64,000 nucleotides of DNA from Shewanella putrefaciens (lineage in GTDB: Bacteria; Pseudomonadota; Gammaproteobacteria; Enterobacterales; Shewanellaceae): assembly GCF_016406305.1 (NCBI RefSeq), contig NZ_CP066369.1, positions 310,001 to 374,000 of the forward strand, in the 5' to 3' direction. The notes under the pieces were generated by a model. That model had not been told where the DNA came from. It searched no databases and saw nothing but the letters and a program-made list of their open reading frames with translations. A program made the translations under genes and the position numbers. Shown here in pieces: positions 8,729-16,926 of the stretch (position 1 is the first letter of the stretch; each line of letters opens with the position of its first letter).

Positions 8729-9766
8729 ATGAGAAAAAATCAGCTCGAATTTACCTACATGCGCGGCATTGCGATTATTTTTATCGTACTTGGCCACAGT
8801 ATTTATAACTCTGGAGAAGGGTTTCCACTGCTGCTGGAGAACTTACTCAGGGGGGGCACGGCTTTGTTCGTGTTTATCTCGGGGTACTTTTTCCACCGGA
8901 TTTTTTATAAGGACTTCGACTACAGTAAGTTTATGAAGAATAAAGTACAAAATGTGCTTTATCCCTTCTTGGTCGTCTCCTTAGTGGGGCTATTTTGTCT
9001 GTGTCTGCGCTGGATTTTTATGGAGCAGCAGCCACCTAGTCAGGTATTACTCAGCATTTTTTATACGGTGCGCAACGGTTATATCCTGTATCCGCATTGG
9101 TATATTCCCTTCATCATGGCAGTATTTTTATTTTCCCCCGTATTTTTGTGGTTTATCCGCTGTTCGCAGCAGATGCGTTGGACCTTATTTATCGTCAGTT
9201 GCCTAGTCGCTATTCTGCTCCACAGACCCATAGGTAACATCAATTTTATCCACTCTGTGGTGTATTTTATGCCTTTCTATTTGATTGGTATTTTATATTC
9301 CCAAGATGAACGTCTGGTGACACGTTTCGGGGGGATGATTACCGGATTGGCCATCGTTTTTTTAATCGTGAGTTTGGTCGAGCAGAGTTACGTAGTACAA
9401 CATATTGGCAATTACCATAAAGCGCCGTTTGAGTATAACGGTATCGATTGGCAGTTTATTCAGAAACTTTGCCTGTGCGTGCTGACATTGAATTTTTGTG
9501 AATGGTTGTCGGAACGCAGCCGCTTGCCTTGGTTAGTTGAAATTGCCGAGATGAGTTTTGCGATTTTCTTTATCCATCCTCTGTTTGATATGTTATTTAA
9601 TACAGCGGCAACCGTATTCCGTTTCCGTTTCCCCCCTGGTTCTGCGATAACGAGCGTGCTCTTCTCTGCGGCTATTTTCATGTTCATGATGGTCGGCAGT
9701 ATCGTCACGGCTCGCTTTATCAAGAAGCGTTTAGGTAACCGTTCCCGAACCTATATTGGTTGGTAA
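8729..9766 (+). CDS. Acyltransferase family 3 membrane protein (OafA-like)
   Basis: A 345-residue polytopic inner-membrane protein with about ten hydrophobic segments. It carries the family-3 acyltransferase signature: an N-terminal LEFTYMRGIAIIFIVLGHS, whose GHS histidine is the presumed catalytic residue, and ALFVFISGYFF. The PHWYIPFIMAVFLFSP segment and the late IFFIHPLFDML segment also fit. The family O-acetylates or O-succinylates surface sugars such as LPS O-antigen or exopolysaccharide. The substrate here cannot be told. It starts one base after the preceding HExxH gene, so it is co-translated with that secreted protein. Confidence 0.85.
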   Translation: MRKNQLEFTYMRGIAIIFIVLGHSIYNSGEGFPLLLENLLRGGTALFVFISGYFFHRIFYKDFDYSKFMKNKVQNVLYPFLVVSLVGLFCLCLRWIFMEQQPPSQVLLSIFYTVRNGYILYPHWYIPFIMAVFLFSPVFLWFIRCSQQMRWTLFIVSCLVAILLHRPIGNINFIHSVVYFMPFYLIGILYSQDERLVTRFGGMITGLAIVFLIVSLVEQSYVVQHIGNYHKAPFEYNGIDWQFIQKLCLCVLTLNFCEWLSERSRLPWLVEIAEMSFAIFFIHPLFDMLFNTAATVFRFRFPPGSAITSVLFSAAIFMFMMVGSIVTARFIKKRLGNRSRTYIGW

Positions 9767-9790
9767 TAGCCTGCGCTAATACCAAGACAA

Positions 9791-9830
9791 GCATAGGGGG
9801 ATAATTCAGTTTGAATTTATCCCCCTATGC
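9791..9830 (+). terminator. Strong hairpin after the acyltransferase gene
   Basis: GCATAGGGGGATAA and TTATCCCCCTATGC form a perfect 14-bp stem, and the loop bases can pair further (TTCA/TGAA). It is followed by the T-rich TAAGTTGTTTTC. It lies 24 bp after the acyltransferase stop and 35 bp before the next start, as a terminator would. Confidence 0.65.
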
Positions 9831-9865
9831 TAAGTTGTTTTCTAATAAATAAAATGGAGAACACA

Positions 9866-10477
9866 ATGAAGTCCATGCCTACCCTACAAGCGTTAGGGCT
9901 TACCGCTCTATGCTTGAGCGCCATGCCTGTTAGCGCCACCCAAGCCGAATCTCAACCTAAGTTAACGCAACAGCAGCAAAGCTTTTTTGCGCAAATTGCG
10001 AGTCACTGCGGCCAAGCTTTTGCTGGCAAAGTGGTTTCTGGTGATAGTGCGGATTCAGCGTTTAGCGGTAAAGCCTTGATTATGCATGTACGTGAATGCA
10101 GTGATACTGAGCTTAAGATCCCATTCCATGTGGGGGATGACCATTCGCGCACTTGGGTGCTAACGAAGACCTCGCAGGGGCTCAGGTTGAAGCATGACCA
10201 TCGCCATCAAGATGGCAGCGAAGATGCTGTGACTATGTATGGCGGCGATACGGCAAGTGCGGGAACTGACCAGCGGCAGTCTTTTCCTATTGATAAAGCG
10301 TCCATCGATAACTTCATCAACAATGGCCTAACTCAGTCGGTCACTAATGTGTGGCATATGGCGATTACGCCAACGACTTTTAGTTACCAACTCACCCGCG
10401 AAAACCGTGATTTTAAAGTCGATTTTGATCTGACCCAGCCAGTTGCCCTACCGCCAACACCCTGGGGCCACGACTAG
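9866..10477 (+). CDS. Secreted protein of unknown function
   Basis: A 203-residue protein starting at ATG 9866, which has GGAG nine bases upstream. An in-frame ATG at 9827 lies inside the preceding hairpin and is not credible. A signal peptide ends near PVSATQA. The mature part contains two cysteines (SHCGQAF and RECSD) that could form one disulfide. It also has a His/Asp-rich loop (LKHDHRHQDGSEDA) and DDHSRTW. I do not recognise a family or function. Periplasmic or secreted location is inferred. It stands alone between two terminators. Confidence 0.75.
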   Translation: MKSMPTLQALGLTALCLSAMPVSATQAESQPKLTQQQQSFFAQIASHCGQAFAGKVVSGDSADSAFSGKALIMHVRECSDTELKIPFHVGDDHSRTWVLTKTSQGLRLKHDHRHQDGSEDAVTMYGGDTASAGTDQRQSFPIDKASIDNFINNGLTQSVTNVWHMAITPTTFSYQLTRENRDFKVDFDLTQPVALPPTPWGHD

Positions 10478-10506
10478 GGCTTGTTGAGCTTTCGAACATC
10501 AATTTG

Positions 10507-10543
10507 GCCAAATGCACCCTTAGGGTTGCGTTTGGCGGTTTTT
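10507..10543 (+). terminator. Rho-independent terminator of the secreted-unknown gene
   Basis: GCCAAATGCA pairs with TGCGTTTGGC (10 bp with one G-U), the stem extends through CC/GG, and GGTTTTTC follows. It lies 30 bp after the stop at 10477. Confidence 0.8.
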
Positions 10544-10829
10544 CTTCTGCGTTAGTGTCCATTTAAGGTGAATAACCAGCTTCGATTGTCTTGGTTTTGC
10601 CTTGCTCTTATACCTCATCCCCACTTTTCTGTATTCGCTTCCTGAAAAAAGCATCCGCATTGATACCCGTACACATCCTTAGTGACCGACGTATTGTCTT
10701 TATTAGTTTTGTAACAATTCTAATACAAACAACATCCCCAGCACTGCCCCTGTATTCCATGTTTGGCGGCGGTACACTTTTGCACAGTTAATTCATTGTT
10801 GTCATCTTGTTGCCATGTTAATAGTTGGA
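10544..10829. other. Intergenic DNA ahead of the first S8 protease
   Basis: About 290 bp with no credible gene. The right half (from about 10711) is a looser copy of 16373-16492 (shared AATACAAACAACATCC and CGGTACACTTTTGCACAGTTAATT). The upstream duplication is therefore longer than the nearly identical core described separately. The promoter of the protease gene probably lies here, but no -10/-35 pair is clear. Confidence 0.4.
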
Positions 10830-11262
10830 CGCGTTTTTTAAAGCTCAATTTAGCAGCAAAAATTCGCACGGCAGGCAATGGGATTGATTTCTTGTTGTTT
10901 GGAACTTAGAACCGCTGTGTCGGTGATTGCACTGAAAACTCAGTGCCGCTAACTCCAACAGGCTGTCAGCTAAATAAGACCAGAATACAAGACGATGCAT
11001 AATAATATGTTTACCCGAAGGAGGTAACAATGAATCTTAAAACAGTAAGTCTAGCCATACTGTCTGCACTCTATGGTGCAACTGTGGCTGCAGCAGCTCA
11101 ATCCGGTAGCCCGGTACTGTTGAAGCAGCTCAATCCACTGCCTGCAAACCCACAGCAGCAAGTACAACAACAGCAAAAAGCTGCAACGCAAGGCATCAAT
11201 GCTGGTGCGCGTCAGGGTGTATCTCCTGGTGGCCGCAATATGCAAATTGCCCCTGCTTCTGC
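10830..11262 (+). repeat. Near-identical direct repeat, copy A (leader plus first 77 codons of protease 1)
   Basis: Aligned by eye with copy B (16493-16926). There are roughly nine substitutions and one single-base indel in about 433 bases, covering the 200-nt untranslated leader, Shine-Dalgarno, signal peptide and Gln-rich segment. Identity falls sharply right after codon 77. This looks like recent duplication or gene conversion confined to the 5' ends. Confidence 0.9.
10929..10946 (+). other. Conserved leader hairpin, copy A
   Basis: GCACTGA-AAAC-TCAGTGC, a perfect 7-bp stem in the protease 1 leader about 85 nt before the start codon. In copy B the A-U pair becomes G-U, so pairing is kept. 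Confidence 0.45.
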
Positions 11263-14200
11263 ACGGCAAAAGTTTATTGCTGAACCAGAACGTACAGGTG
11301 AAGAGGTTTATATTGTCCGCTTACGTGACCTGCCAGTTGCAGCGTACGATGGTCGGGTTAAAGGCTTTGCCGCTACGGCCAAAAGTGTGGTGAAACGTGA
11401 GCTTGAACTTAAATCTGGAGCAGACAAAGCTGCCATTGGCAACCGTAGTCGTACCAACGCGGTGAGCATAGAGGCTGTAGAAACGCTGGCGAATGAACGT
11501 ATTGACAGTTACAAAAGCTATCTAACACAAAAACAAGAAACTGTTTTACAAGCCGCAAGTGGGCTGGGTATCAATGCTAAAACAACAGCCCGTTTTACCA
11601 CTGCTGTAAATGGCTTTTCAATGAAGATGACGCAGGAGCAGGCGAAAAAACTAGCTAGCTTGCCCTCTGTTGAGTTTGTTGAACGCTCTACCATGCAGAA
11701 AATACTGACTGACCGTGGCCCTACCTTTATCGGTGCCGATCAGGTGTGGTCTGGTAATACCGTGGCCACCGTTCCACAAAAAGGTGAAGGTGTAGTGGTT
11801 GGTATTATTGATACCGGCATTAACACTGATCACATCGCTTTTGCTGATGTAGGTGGTGATGGTTATGACCATAGCAACCCTCTGGGTGAAGGGGTATACC
11901 TTGGTGACTGTGCGACAGATAAATTAGTCTGTAATGACAAACTGATCGGTGTTTATACCTGGCCTGTGATCACAGATGCCTATGGCGGCAAGGCACCAGC
12001 AACGGGTGAGGATTATCAGGGGCACGGTAGTCACGTGGCTGGTACTGCTGCAGGTAACTATGTGGAAAATGTGCCGTTGTTGTCTCCTTCTTTAGGTGAT
12101 GGCGATGGTGACAGTATGGGCTTTACCTTTGGATCAACTTCTGGAGTGGCGCCACACGCCAACATTATTTCCTATCAGGTTTGTTTGCCTGAAGAGGGGT
12201 GTCCAACCGAAGCGGTACTGAGCGCCTATGAGCAAGCCATCGAAGATGGTGTGGATATCATTAACTTCTCCATTGGTGGTGCTGAACGTTTCCCTTGGGA
12301 AGATGCGACTGAATTGGCCATGTTGGCCGCTCGTGAAGCCGGAATTTTAGTAGCTGCTGCGGCCGGTAACTCTGGTGGTGACCAATACAATACCTATTTT
12401 GGCAGTTTGGGCCATAGTGCTCCCTGGTCCATGGTAGTCGCAGCCAGCACTCATGACCGTGTACTGAATGTGACAAAAAACCTGCTTAGCTTAAGTGGTG
12501 GCAATTATGCGCCTTACATCTATATTGAGCCTGAAGCACAGTGGCCAGACGATATTGCAGGTTTTTCAACTGGCAGTATTGTGGACGGCAATGCCGTAGT
12601 TGCGGTTGATTTTGGCGATGAAAAATGCGAAAACGCCTTTGCACCTGGTACTTTTACCTCAGATCAAATTGTTATTTGTAAGCGTGGTGTTAATGCGCGA
12701 GTAGCGAAGGCTCACAACGTATTAGCGGGTGGTGCTGGTGGTTTTATTCTGTACAACGAAGAGTGGTACCCTGAGATCACCGATGCAGAAATGCAGTTGT
12801 TTGATGATACTTATCCTTTGCCAAGTATTCATGTCAGCAATAACACTGGTCAGAATATTATTAACTGGCTTAATGACGGTGGTGCAGACCATAAAATTAC
12901 TATTACAGGCGGCTCAATAGCCCGCACTATCGATCCTGCCGCCGGGGATATTCTGGCTAAGTTTTCTTCGCTTGGCCCTTCTAGTACCTACAAACACCAT
13001 CTGGCGCCAAATATTTCCGCTCCGGGTGTTAATATTTACGCCCCTTATGCCGACGAGCATCCACTGCATCCAAATTCTGCTTTATCGCAAGATTGGGCCA
13101 TGCTCAGTGGTACTTCGATGGCCTCCCCTCATATTGCAGGAGCTATGGCTCTGGTTCGCCAGGTGCATCCAGACTGGACTGCTGCAGAGGTGCAATCTGC
13201 ACTGGAAATGACGGCATCACAAACAGTGCGCCGTGATGTAGATCCTGAATTTTTGCCAGAAGGCAATCCCGCAGCTCAGCACAGAGCTGGTGCCGGACGA
13301 GTGGATGCCAAAGCCGCTATTGATGCGGGCCTGGTGATGGATGAAACAGTCGCCAACTTTAAGTTAGCTAATCCTAAAGCTGGTGGTGATGTACGCCAGT
13401 TGAATTTACCTCAACTGGTTGATAGCAATTGCCGTGTTGGTGTCTGTTCCTGGGTTCGCACCGTGACTGCAACCCGTGACGGTAACTGGACATTAAGCGC
13501 AGATACCTGGGTTTACGATCGCTGGAATAATCCATCAGCAGGCGAAATTAATATGCATAACGCCAAAATGGAGTTTTTCCCTGCAAGCTTTAGCCTGAAA
13601 GCGGGTGAAAGTCAGACTATCGTGGTTAAAGCAGATATTGCAGATATTCTGGCGCAGCACAATTCAGAGCTTTCTGGTTCTGGCAATACAATGGACGGTC
13701 TGGAGTTGTGGACCAATGTTAACTTAACAGCTTCAGATGCTTCGATCCCTAAATCACACTGGCCTGTTTCGGTCAACTTTGACCGTATGGGCTTGCCAGA
13801 AGCTGTGAACCTGACAGTACATCGTGATAATGGCGGATACCGTATTGCGGATCTGCCCTTAGCTGCCAGTAAAGACGTGGTTTACCGTGCCCATGGTGCC
13901 GTGAAAGCTGACACTGCGGAAGTCACCTTGCCTCAGGATAATGATCATAAGCCTATCTATTTTGATGGTGATTATGAGCAAGGTAACAACCAGATATCGC
14001 TGATCGACGTACCTGAAGGCTCGGCCCGTTTAGTGGTGGAAGTGCTGGACCACTTAAAAGGCCCAGGTTTTAACCAATATTATGGCGATTTAAAAGGCTC
14101 GTTAGCCATTCATATCGGCCGTGACTTTAATGGTAATGGCGAAGCTGATTTTGATGAGGAATGGTTATGTTCTTCCACTACTCAAATTGAGCTGAACTAT

Positions 14201-16276
14201 TGTAGTTTAACTAACCCTGATGCGGGTTCGTATTGGGTCATGTTAAGCAATACCAGCACCAATATGGTGGACTGGACACGTGAAGAAGGCCCAGATCCAT
14301 ATGGCTATAACGGTGTGAAAGTTGAAGATCTGGTCGACAGTTATAAAGTGGCAACGGCTGTTGTACCTCAGGGGGCAAACGGCTTAGAGGTCACGGGACC
14401 TGCAGTGACTACAGGTGCTCCAGTGGATATCGATTTAAACTGGACCTTAGATGAACTGGTGGAAGGTGATGTGGCTTATGCCGGTGTAGATATTGGCAGC
14501 AGCGTCGTGCCGGGTAATGTCGGCTTTATCCCTCTACGTTTAGAGCGTGGTATGGATGATGTGACAGTCGTTGTAAACGACCAAGCCCGTGGTGGTGATG
14601 TACTGGATGTCAAAGTGCATGTAGTGCAAAACAACACAGGTGCAGATCGTGATTTTAATTTAAGCACTGTTATTCCTGAAGGTTTATTGCTGGTGCCAGA
14701 TTCAGTGAAAGTCAGTACTGCTGAACAACAGGCTAATTTGGTGGTTGATGGAAATACCATCCGTATTGCCGGCGTGCAGCAAGACTCCACGAACTGGATG
14801 CGTAACTACAATGTGACCACCAGCGAAACTGATGCCATGTGTCAGGTGCCAAACTACGGTCGCAATGGTAAAGGTTTTGTTGGCTTAGCTGAAAATTATG
14901 GTCTTGTACCTGAACTGGGTGGCAATGCCGCTGATTGGATAGGCACAGGCTATTACGACGAAAACTGGAACTGGGTAGCCAATAACCCGTTTGAGATTAA
15001 ACTGGCCAACTTTTGGGGTGACGAAGGTAAAATTCACTTCTTCCACAACAAAGATTACGCAACCTATGATCGCTTCATTGTTTCACCACAGGGTTTTGTC
15101 AGCTTTGGTCCTGCTTTAAGCGCTGGGCAGCATTTATTGCAGCAGAAGTTCCCGTACAACATGACACCTTATGGTCCTTTTGTTGCTCCATTCTGGCGTG
15201 GTCAGCGTGACGTTAATGCTCCGGGCTGGAACACGACAGTAGATGCCTTAGGTACGCCGTTGGTGCGAAATGGAGCCGAACCATGGAGCGGCTCTGGTAT
15301 TGCAGTGGCCTACTCCACTGATGAAGTTATCATTGAATGGGTGAACTCACGTACTCAGGGTATGAGCGTCAATTGGCAAGGCCGAGTTACTCCAACGGGT
15401 ACTGAAGATACTGACCGTTATACCTTTGATTTGATTATGAACAAAGCTTACCGTTACGGTGCGGGTGAGTTCGAAATCGTGATGGCCTACGGTGACATGG
15501 ACTTTGCAGATACAGAAGACTTTGGCTCTATAGGTATGCATGGTAACTATGGCCCGCTGGATATCTTTGGTTATCCCTATGGCCAGGAAACTGGTATCAG
15601 TGCGGCTTATAACGATTTAAGTGATGTGACAAAACGCGATATGGTGATCTGTTATGACTATACAGGTCCTGAAGCCACTCAATTTGACCTAAGCTTCCAG
15701 GTCCGGGTTGCTGAAACTGCTGCGGGTCAGACTCTGGCTATGGATTTGACCAGTGATGTCAGTGGTATGGGCCAGAAAGTGATTGCCAATGTGATTGATG
15801 TTGCTGGCAATATCACATTACCAGGCTTTAATGATGTGACTGTTGATGAAAATACGTCATTTGATATTCAGGTTGTATACGCCGATATTGATGCCAATCC
15901 AAACAACGTCAGCGTGACTGGTGAACATATCAGTGCAATGGTTAATGCAACTGAAGTGGGGGCTCAGGTCACTATTACGCCAGAAGCTAACTGGCATGGT
16001 GAGACTACAGTGACAGTGAACGTGGCCGATAGCGTCAATCCAACAGATGCAGCAGTGCAGAGTTTTGCCTTAACTGTGGTGTCTGATGGTGTCGAGTTAG
16101 GTTGTACCGACAGTGGTGCTACTAACTTTGACCCAGCGGCAAACAAAGATAATGGTAGCTGTGCCTTCCCGGCCGCTGAAACTCCAGCATCTTCTGGTTC
16201 AGGTTCAATGGGCTGGTTTGTGTTGCTGTTACTGCCGTTTATCTATACACGTCGGATTTTTTCAGTGAAGAAGTAA
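11030..16276 (+). CDS. Giant secreted S8 (subtilisin-like) serine protease with PA insert and GlyGly-CTERM tail, copy 1
   Basis: A 1748-residue protein with ATG after a textbook GGAGG. Order: signal peptide (1-23), Gln-rich linker (about 40-55), inhibitor-I9 propeptide (about 90-225), then the S8 catalytic domain. The triad is D261 (GIIDTGIN), H332 (GHGSHVAG) and S696 (SGTSMASPH). The S8 domain carries a protease-associated insert at about 500-640 (IVICKRG...AGGAGGFILYN). Beta-rich domains follow, then a cadherin/VCBS-like module (about 1600-1685). A Cys-bounded GCTDSGATNFDP repeat starts at G1691. The tail is a Ser/Gly stretch, one membrane helix and basic end, the GlyGly-CTERM sorting signal usually processed by rhombosortase after type II secretion. 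Copy 2 follows directly on the same strand. Extracellular protein degradation is the likely role; substrate unknown. Confidence 0.93.
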   Translation: MNLKTVSLAILSALYGATVAAAAQSGSPVLLKQLNPLPANPQQQVQQQQKAATQGINAGARQGVSPGGRNMQIAPASARQKFIAEPERTGEEVYIVRLRDLPVAAYDGRVKGFAATAKSVVKRELELKSGADKAAIGNRSRTNAVSIEAVETLANERIDSYKSYLTQKQETVLQAASGLGINAKTTARFTTAVNGFSMKMTQEQAKKLASLPSVEFVERSTMQKILTDRGPTFIGADQVWSGNTVATVPQKGEGVVVGIIDTGINTDHIAFADVGGDGYDHSNPLGEGVYLGDCATDKLVCNDKLIGVYTWPVITDAYGGKAPATGEDYQGHGSHVAGTAAGNYVENVPLLSPSLGDGDGDSMGFTFGSTSGVAPHANIISYQVCLPEEGCPTEAVLSAYEQAIEDGVDIINFSIGGAERFPWEDATELAMLAAREAGILVAAAAGNSGGDQYNTYFGSLGHSAPWSMVVAASTHDRVLNVTKNLLSLSGGNYAPYIYIEPEAQWPDDIAGFSTGSIVDGNAVVAVDFGDEKCENAFAPGTFTSDQIVICKRGVNARVAKAHNVLAGGAGGFILYNEEWYPEITDAEMQLFDDTYPLPSIHVSNNTGQNIINWLNDGGADHKITITGGSIARTIDPAAGDILAKFSSLGPSSTYKHHLAPNISAPGVNIYAPYADEHPLHPNSALSQDWAMLSGTSMASPHIAGAMALVRQVHPDWTAAEVQSALEMTASQTVRRDVDPEFLPEGNPAAQHRAGAGRVDAKAAIDAGLVMDETVANFKLANPKAGGDVRQLNLPQLVDSNCRVGVCSWVRTVTATRDGNWTLSADTWVYDRWNNPSAGEINMHNAKMEFFPASFSLKAGESQTIVVKADIADILAQHNSELSGSGNTMDGLELWTNVNLTASDASIPKSHWPVSVNFDRMGLPEAVNLTVHRDNGGYRIADLPLAASKDVVYRAHGAVKADTAEVTLPQDNDHKPIYFDGDYEQGNNQISLIDVPEGSARLVVEVLDHLKGPGFNQYYGDLKGSLAIHIGRDFNGNGEADFDEEWLCSSTTQIELNYCSLTNPDAGSYWVMLSNTSTNMVDWTREEGPDPYGYNGVKVEDLVDSYKVATAVVPQGANGLEVTGPAVTTGAPVDIDLNWTLDELVEGDVAYAGVDIGSSVVPGNVGFIPLRLERGMDDVTVVVNDQARGGDVLDVKVHVVQNNTGADRDFNLSTVIPEGLLLVPDSVKVSTAEQQANLVVDGNTIRIAGVQQDSTNWMRNYNVTTSETDAMCQVPNYGRNGKGFVGLAENYGLVPELGGNAADWIGTGYYDENWNWVANNPFEIKLANFWGDEGKIHFFHNKDYATYDRFIVSPQGFVSFGPALSAGQHLLQQKFPYNMTPYGPFVAPFWRGQRDVNAPGWNTTVDALGTPLVRNGAEPWSGSGIAVAYSTDEVIIEWVNSRTQGMSVNWQGRVTPTGTEDTDRYTFDLIMNKAYRYGAGEFEIVMAYGDMDFADTEDFGSIGMHGNYGPLDIFGYPYGQETGISAAYNDLSDVTKRDMVICYDYTGPEATQFDLSFQVRVAETAAGQTLAMDLTSDVSGMGQKVIANVIDVAGNITLPGFNDVTVDENTSFDIQVVYADIDANPNNVSVTGEHISAMVNATEVGAQVTITPEANWHGETTVTVNVADSVNPTDAAVQSFALTVVSDGVELGCTDSGATNFDPAANKDNGSCAFPAAETPASSGSGSMGWFVLLLLPFIYTRRIFSVKK

Positions 16277-16334
16277 CAGGCTATCTGTACGAAATAGTGA
16301 TCCTTAGCAAGGACGCTACTGTTACTACTCGATC

Positions 16335-16357
16335 AAGGCCCTGCAATGCAGGGCCTT
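16335..16357 (+). terminator. Terminator after protease 1
   Basis: AAGGCCCTGC-AAT-GCAGGGCCTT, a perfect 10-bp stem followed by ATTCATTTTC. It lies 58 bp after the stop, so the two protease genes are probably separate transcripts. Confidence 0.75.
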
Positions 16358-16372
16358 ATTCATTTTCTGCCC

Positions 16373-16926
16373 TATAACAATTCCAATACAAACAACATCC
16401 TCGGCACTGCCTCTGTATCCCAGTCTTGGCAGCGGTACACTTTTGCACAGTTAATTTCTTGTTGCATTATTGTTTGTTTGTTAAAAGTTAGGCGCGTTTT
16501 TTTAAAGCTCAATTTAGCATCAAAAATTCGCACGGCAGGCAATGGGATTGATTTCTTGTTGTTTGGAACTTAGAACCGCTGTGTCGGTGACTGCGCTGAA
16601 AACTCAGTGCCGCTAACTCCAACAGGCTGTCAGCTAAATAAGACCAGAATACAAGACGATACATAATAATATGTTTACCCGAAGGAGGTAACAATGAATC
16701 TTAAAACAGTAAGTCTAGCCATACTGTCTGCACTCTATGGTGCAACTGTGGCTGCAGCAGCTCAATCCGGTAGCCCGGTACTGTTGAAGCAGCTCAATCC
16801 TATGCCTGCAAACCCACAGCAGCAAGTACAACAACAGCAAAAAGCTGCAACGCAAGGCATCAATGCCGGTGCGCGTCAGGGTGTATATCCTGGTGGCCGC
16901 AATATGCAAATTGCCCCTGCTTCTGC
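16373..16926 (+). repeat. Direct repeat, copy B (upstream region, leader and first 77 codons of protease 2)
   Basis: The tight part is 16493-16926, nearly identical to 10830-11262. The looser upstream part (16373-16492) matches 10711-10829 with more changes. It contains the hairpin GCGCTGA-AAAC-TCAGTGC at 16593-16610 and the same GAAGGAGGTAACA ribosome site. No other gene lies in the 417-bp gap between the proteases. Confidence 0.9.

Noticed and set aside
10591..10791. 66-codon plus-strand ORF before protease 1
   Set aside because: No ribosome site, no recognisable protein, and it runs into the duplicated upstream region whose second copy lacks the same ORF.
16509..16694. Minus-strand 61-codon ORF, with a near-identical twin at 10845-11030
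   Set aside because: The apparent conservation only reflects the duplicated leader; it is antisense to the leader and ends at the protease start.
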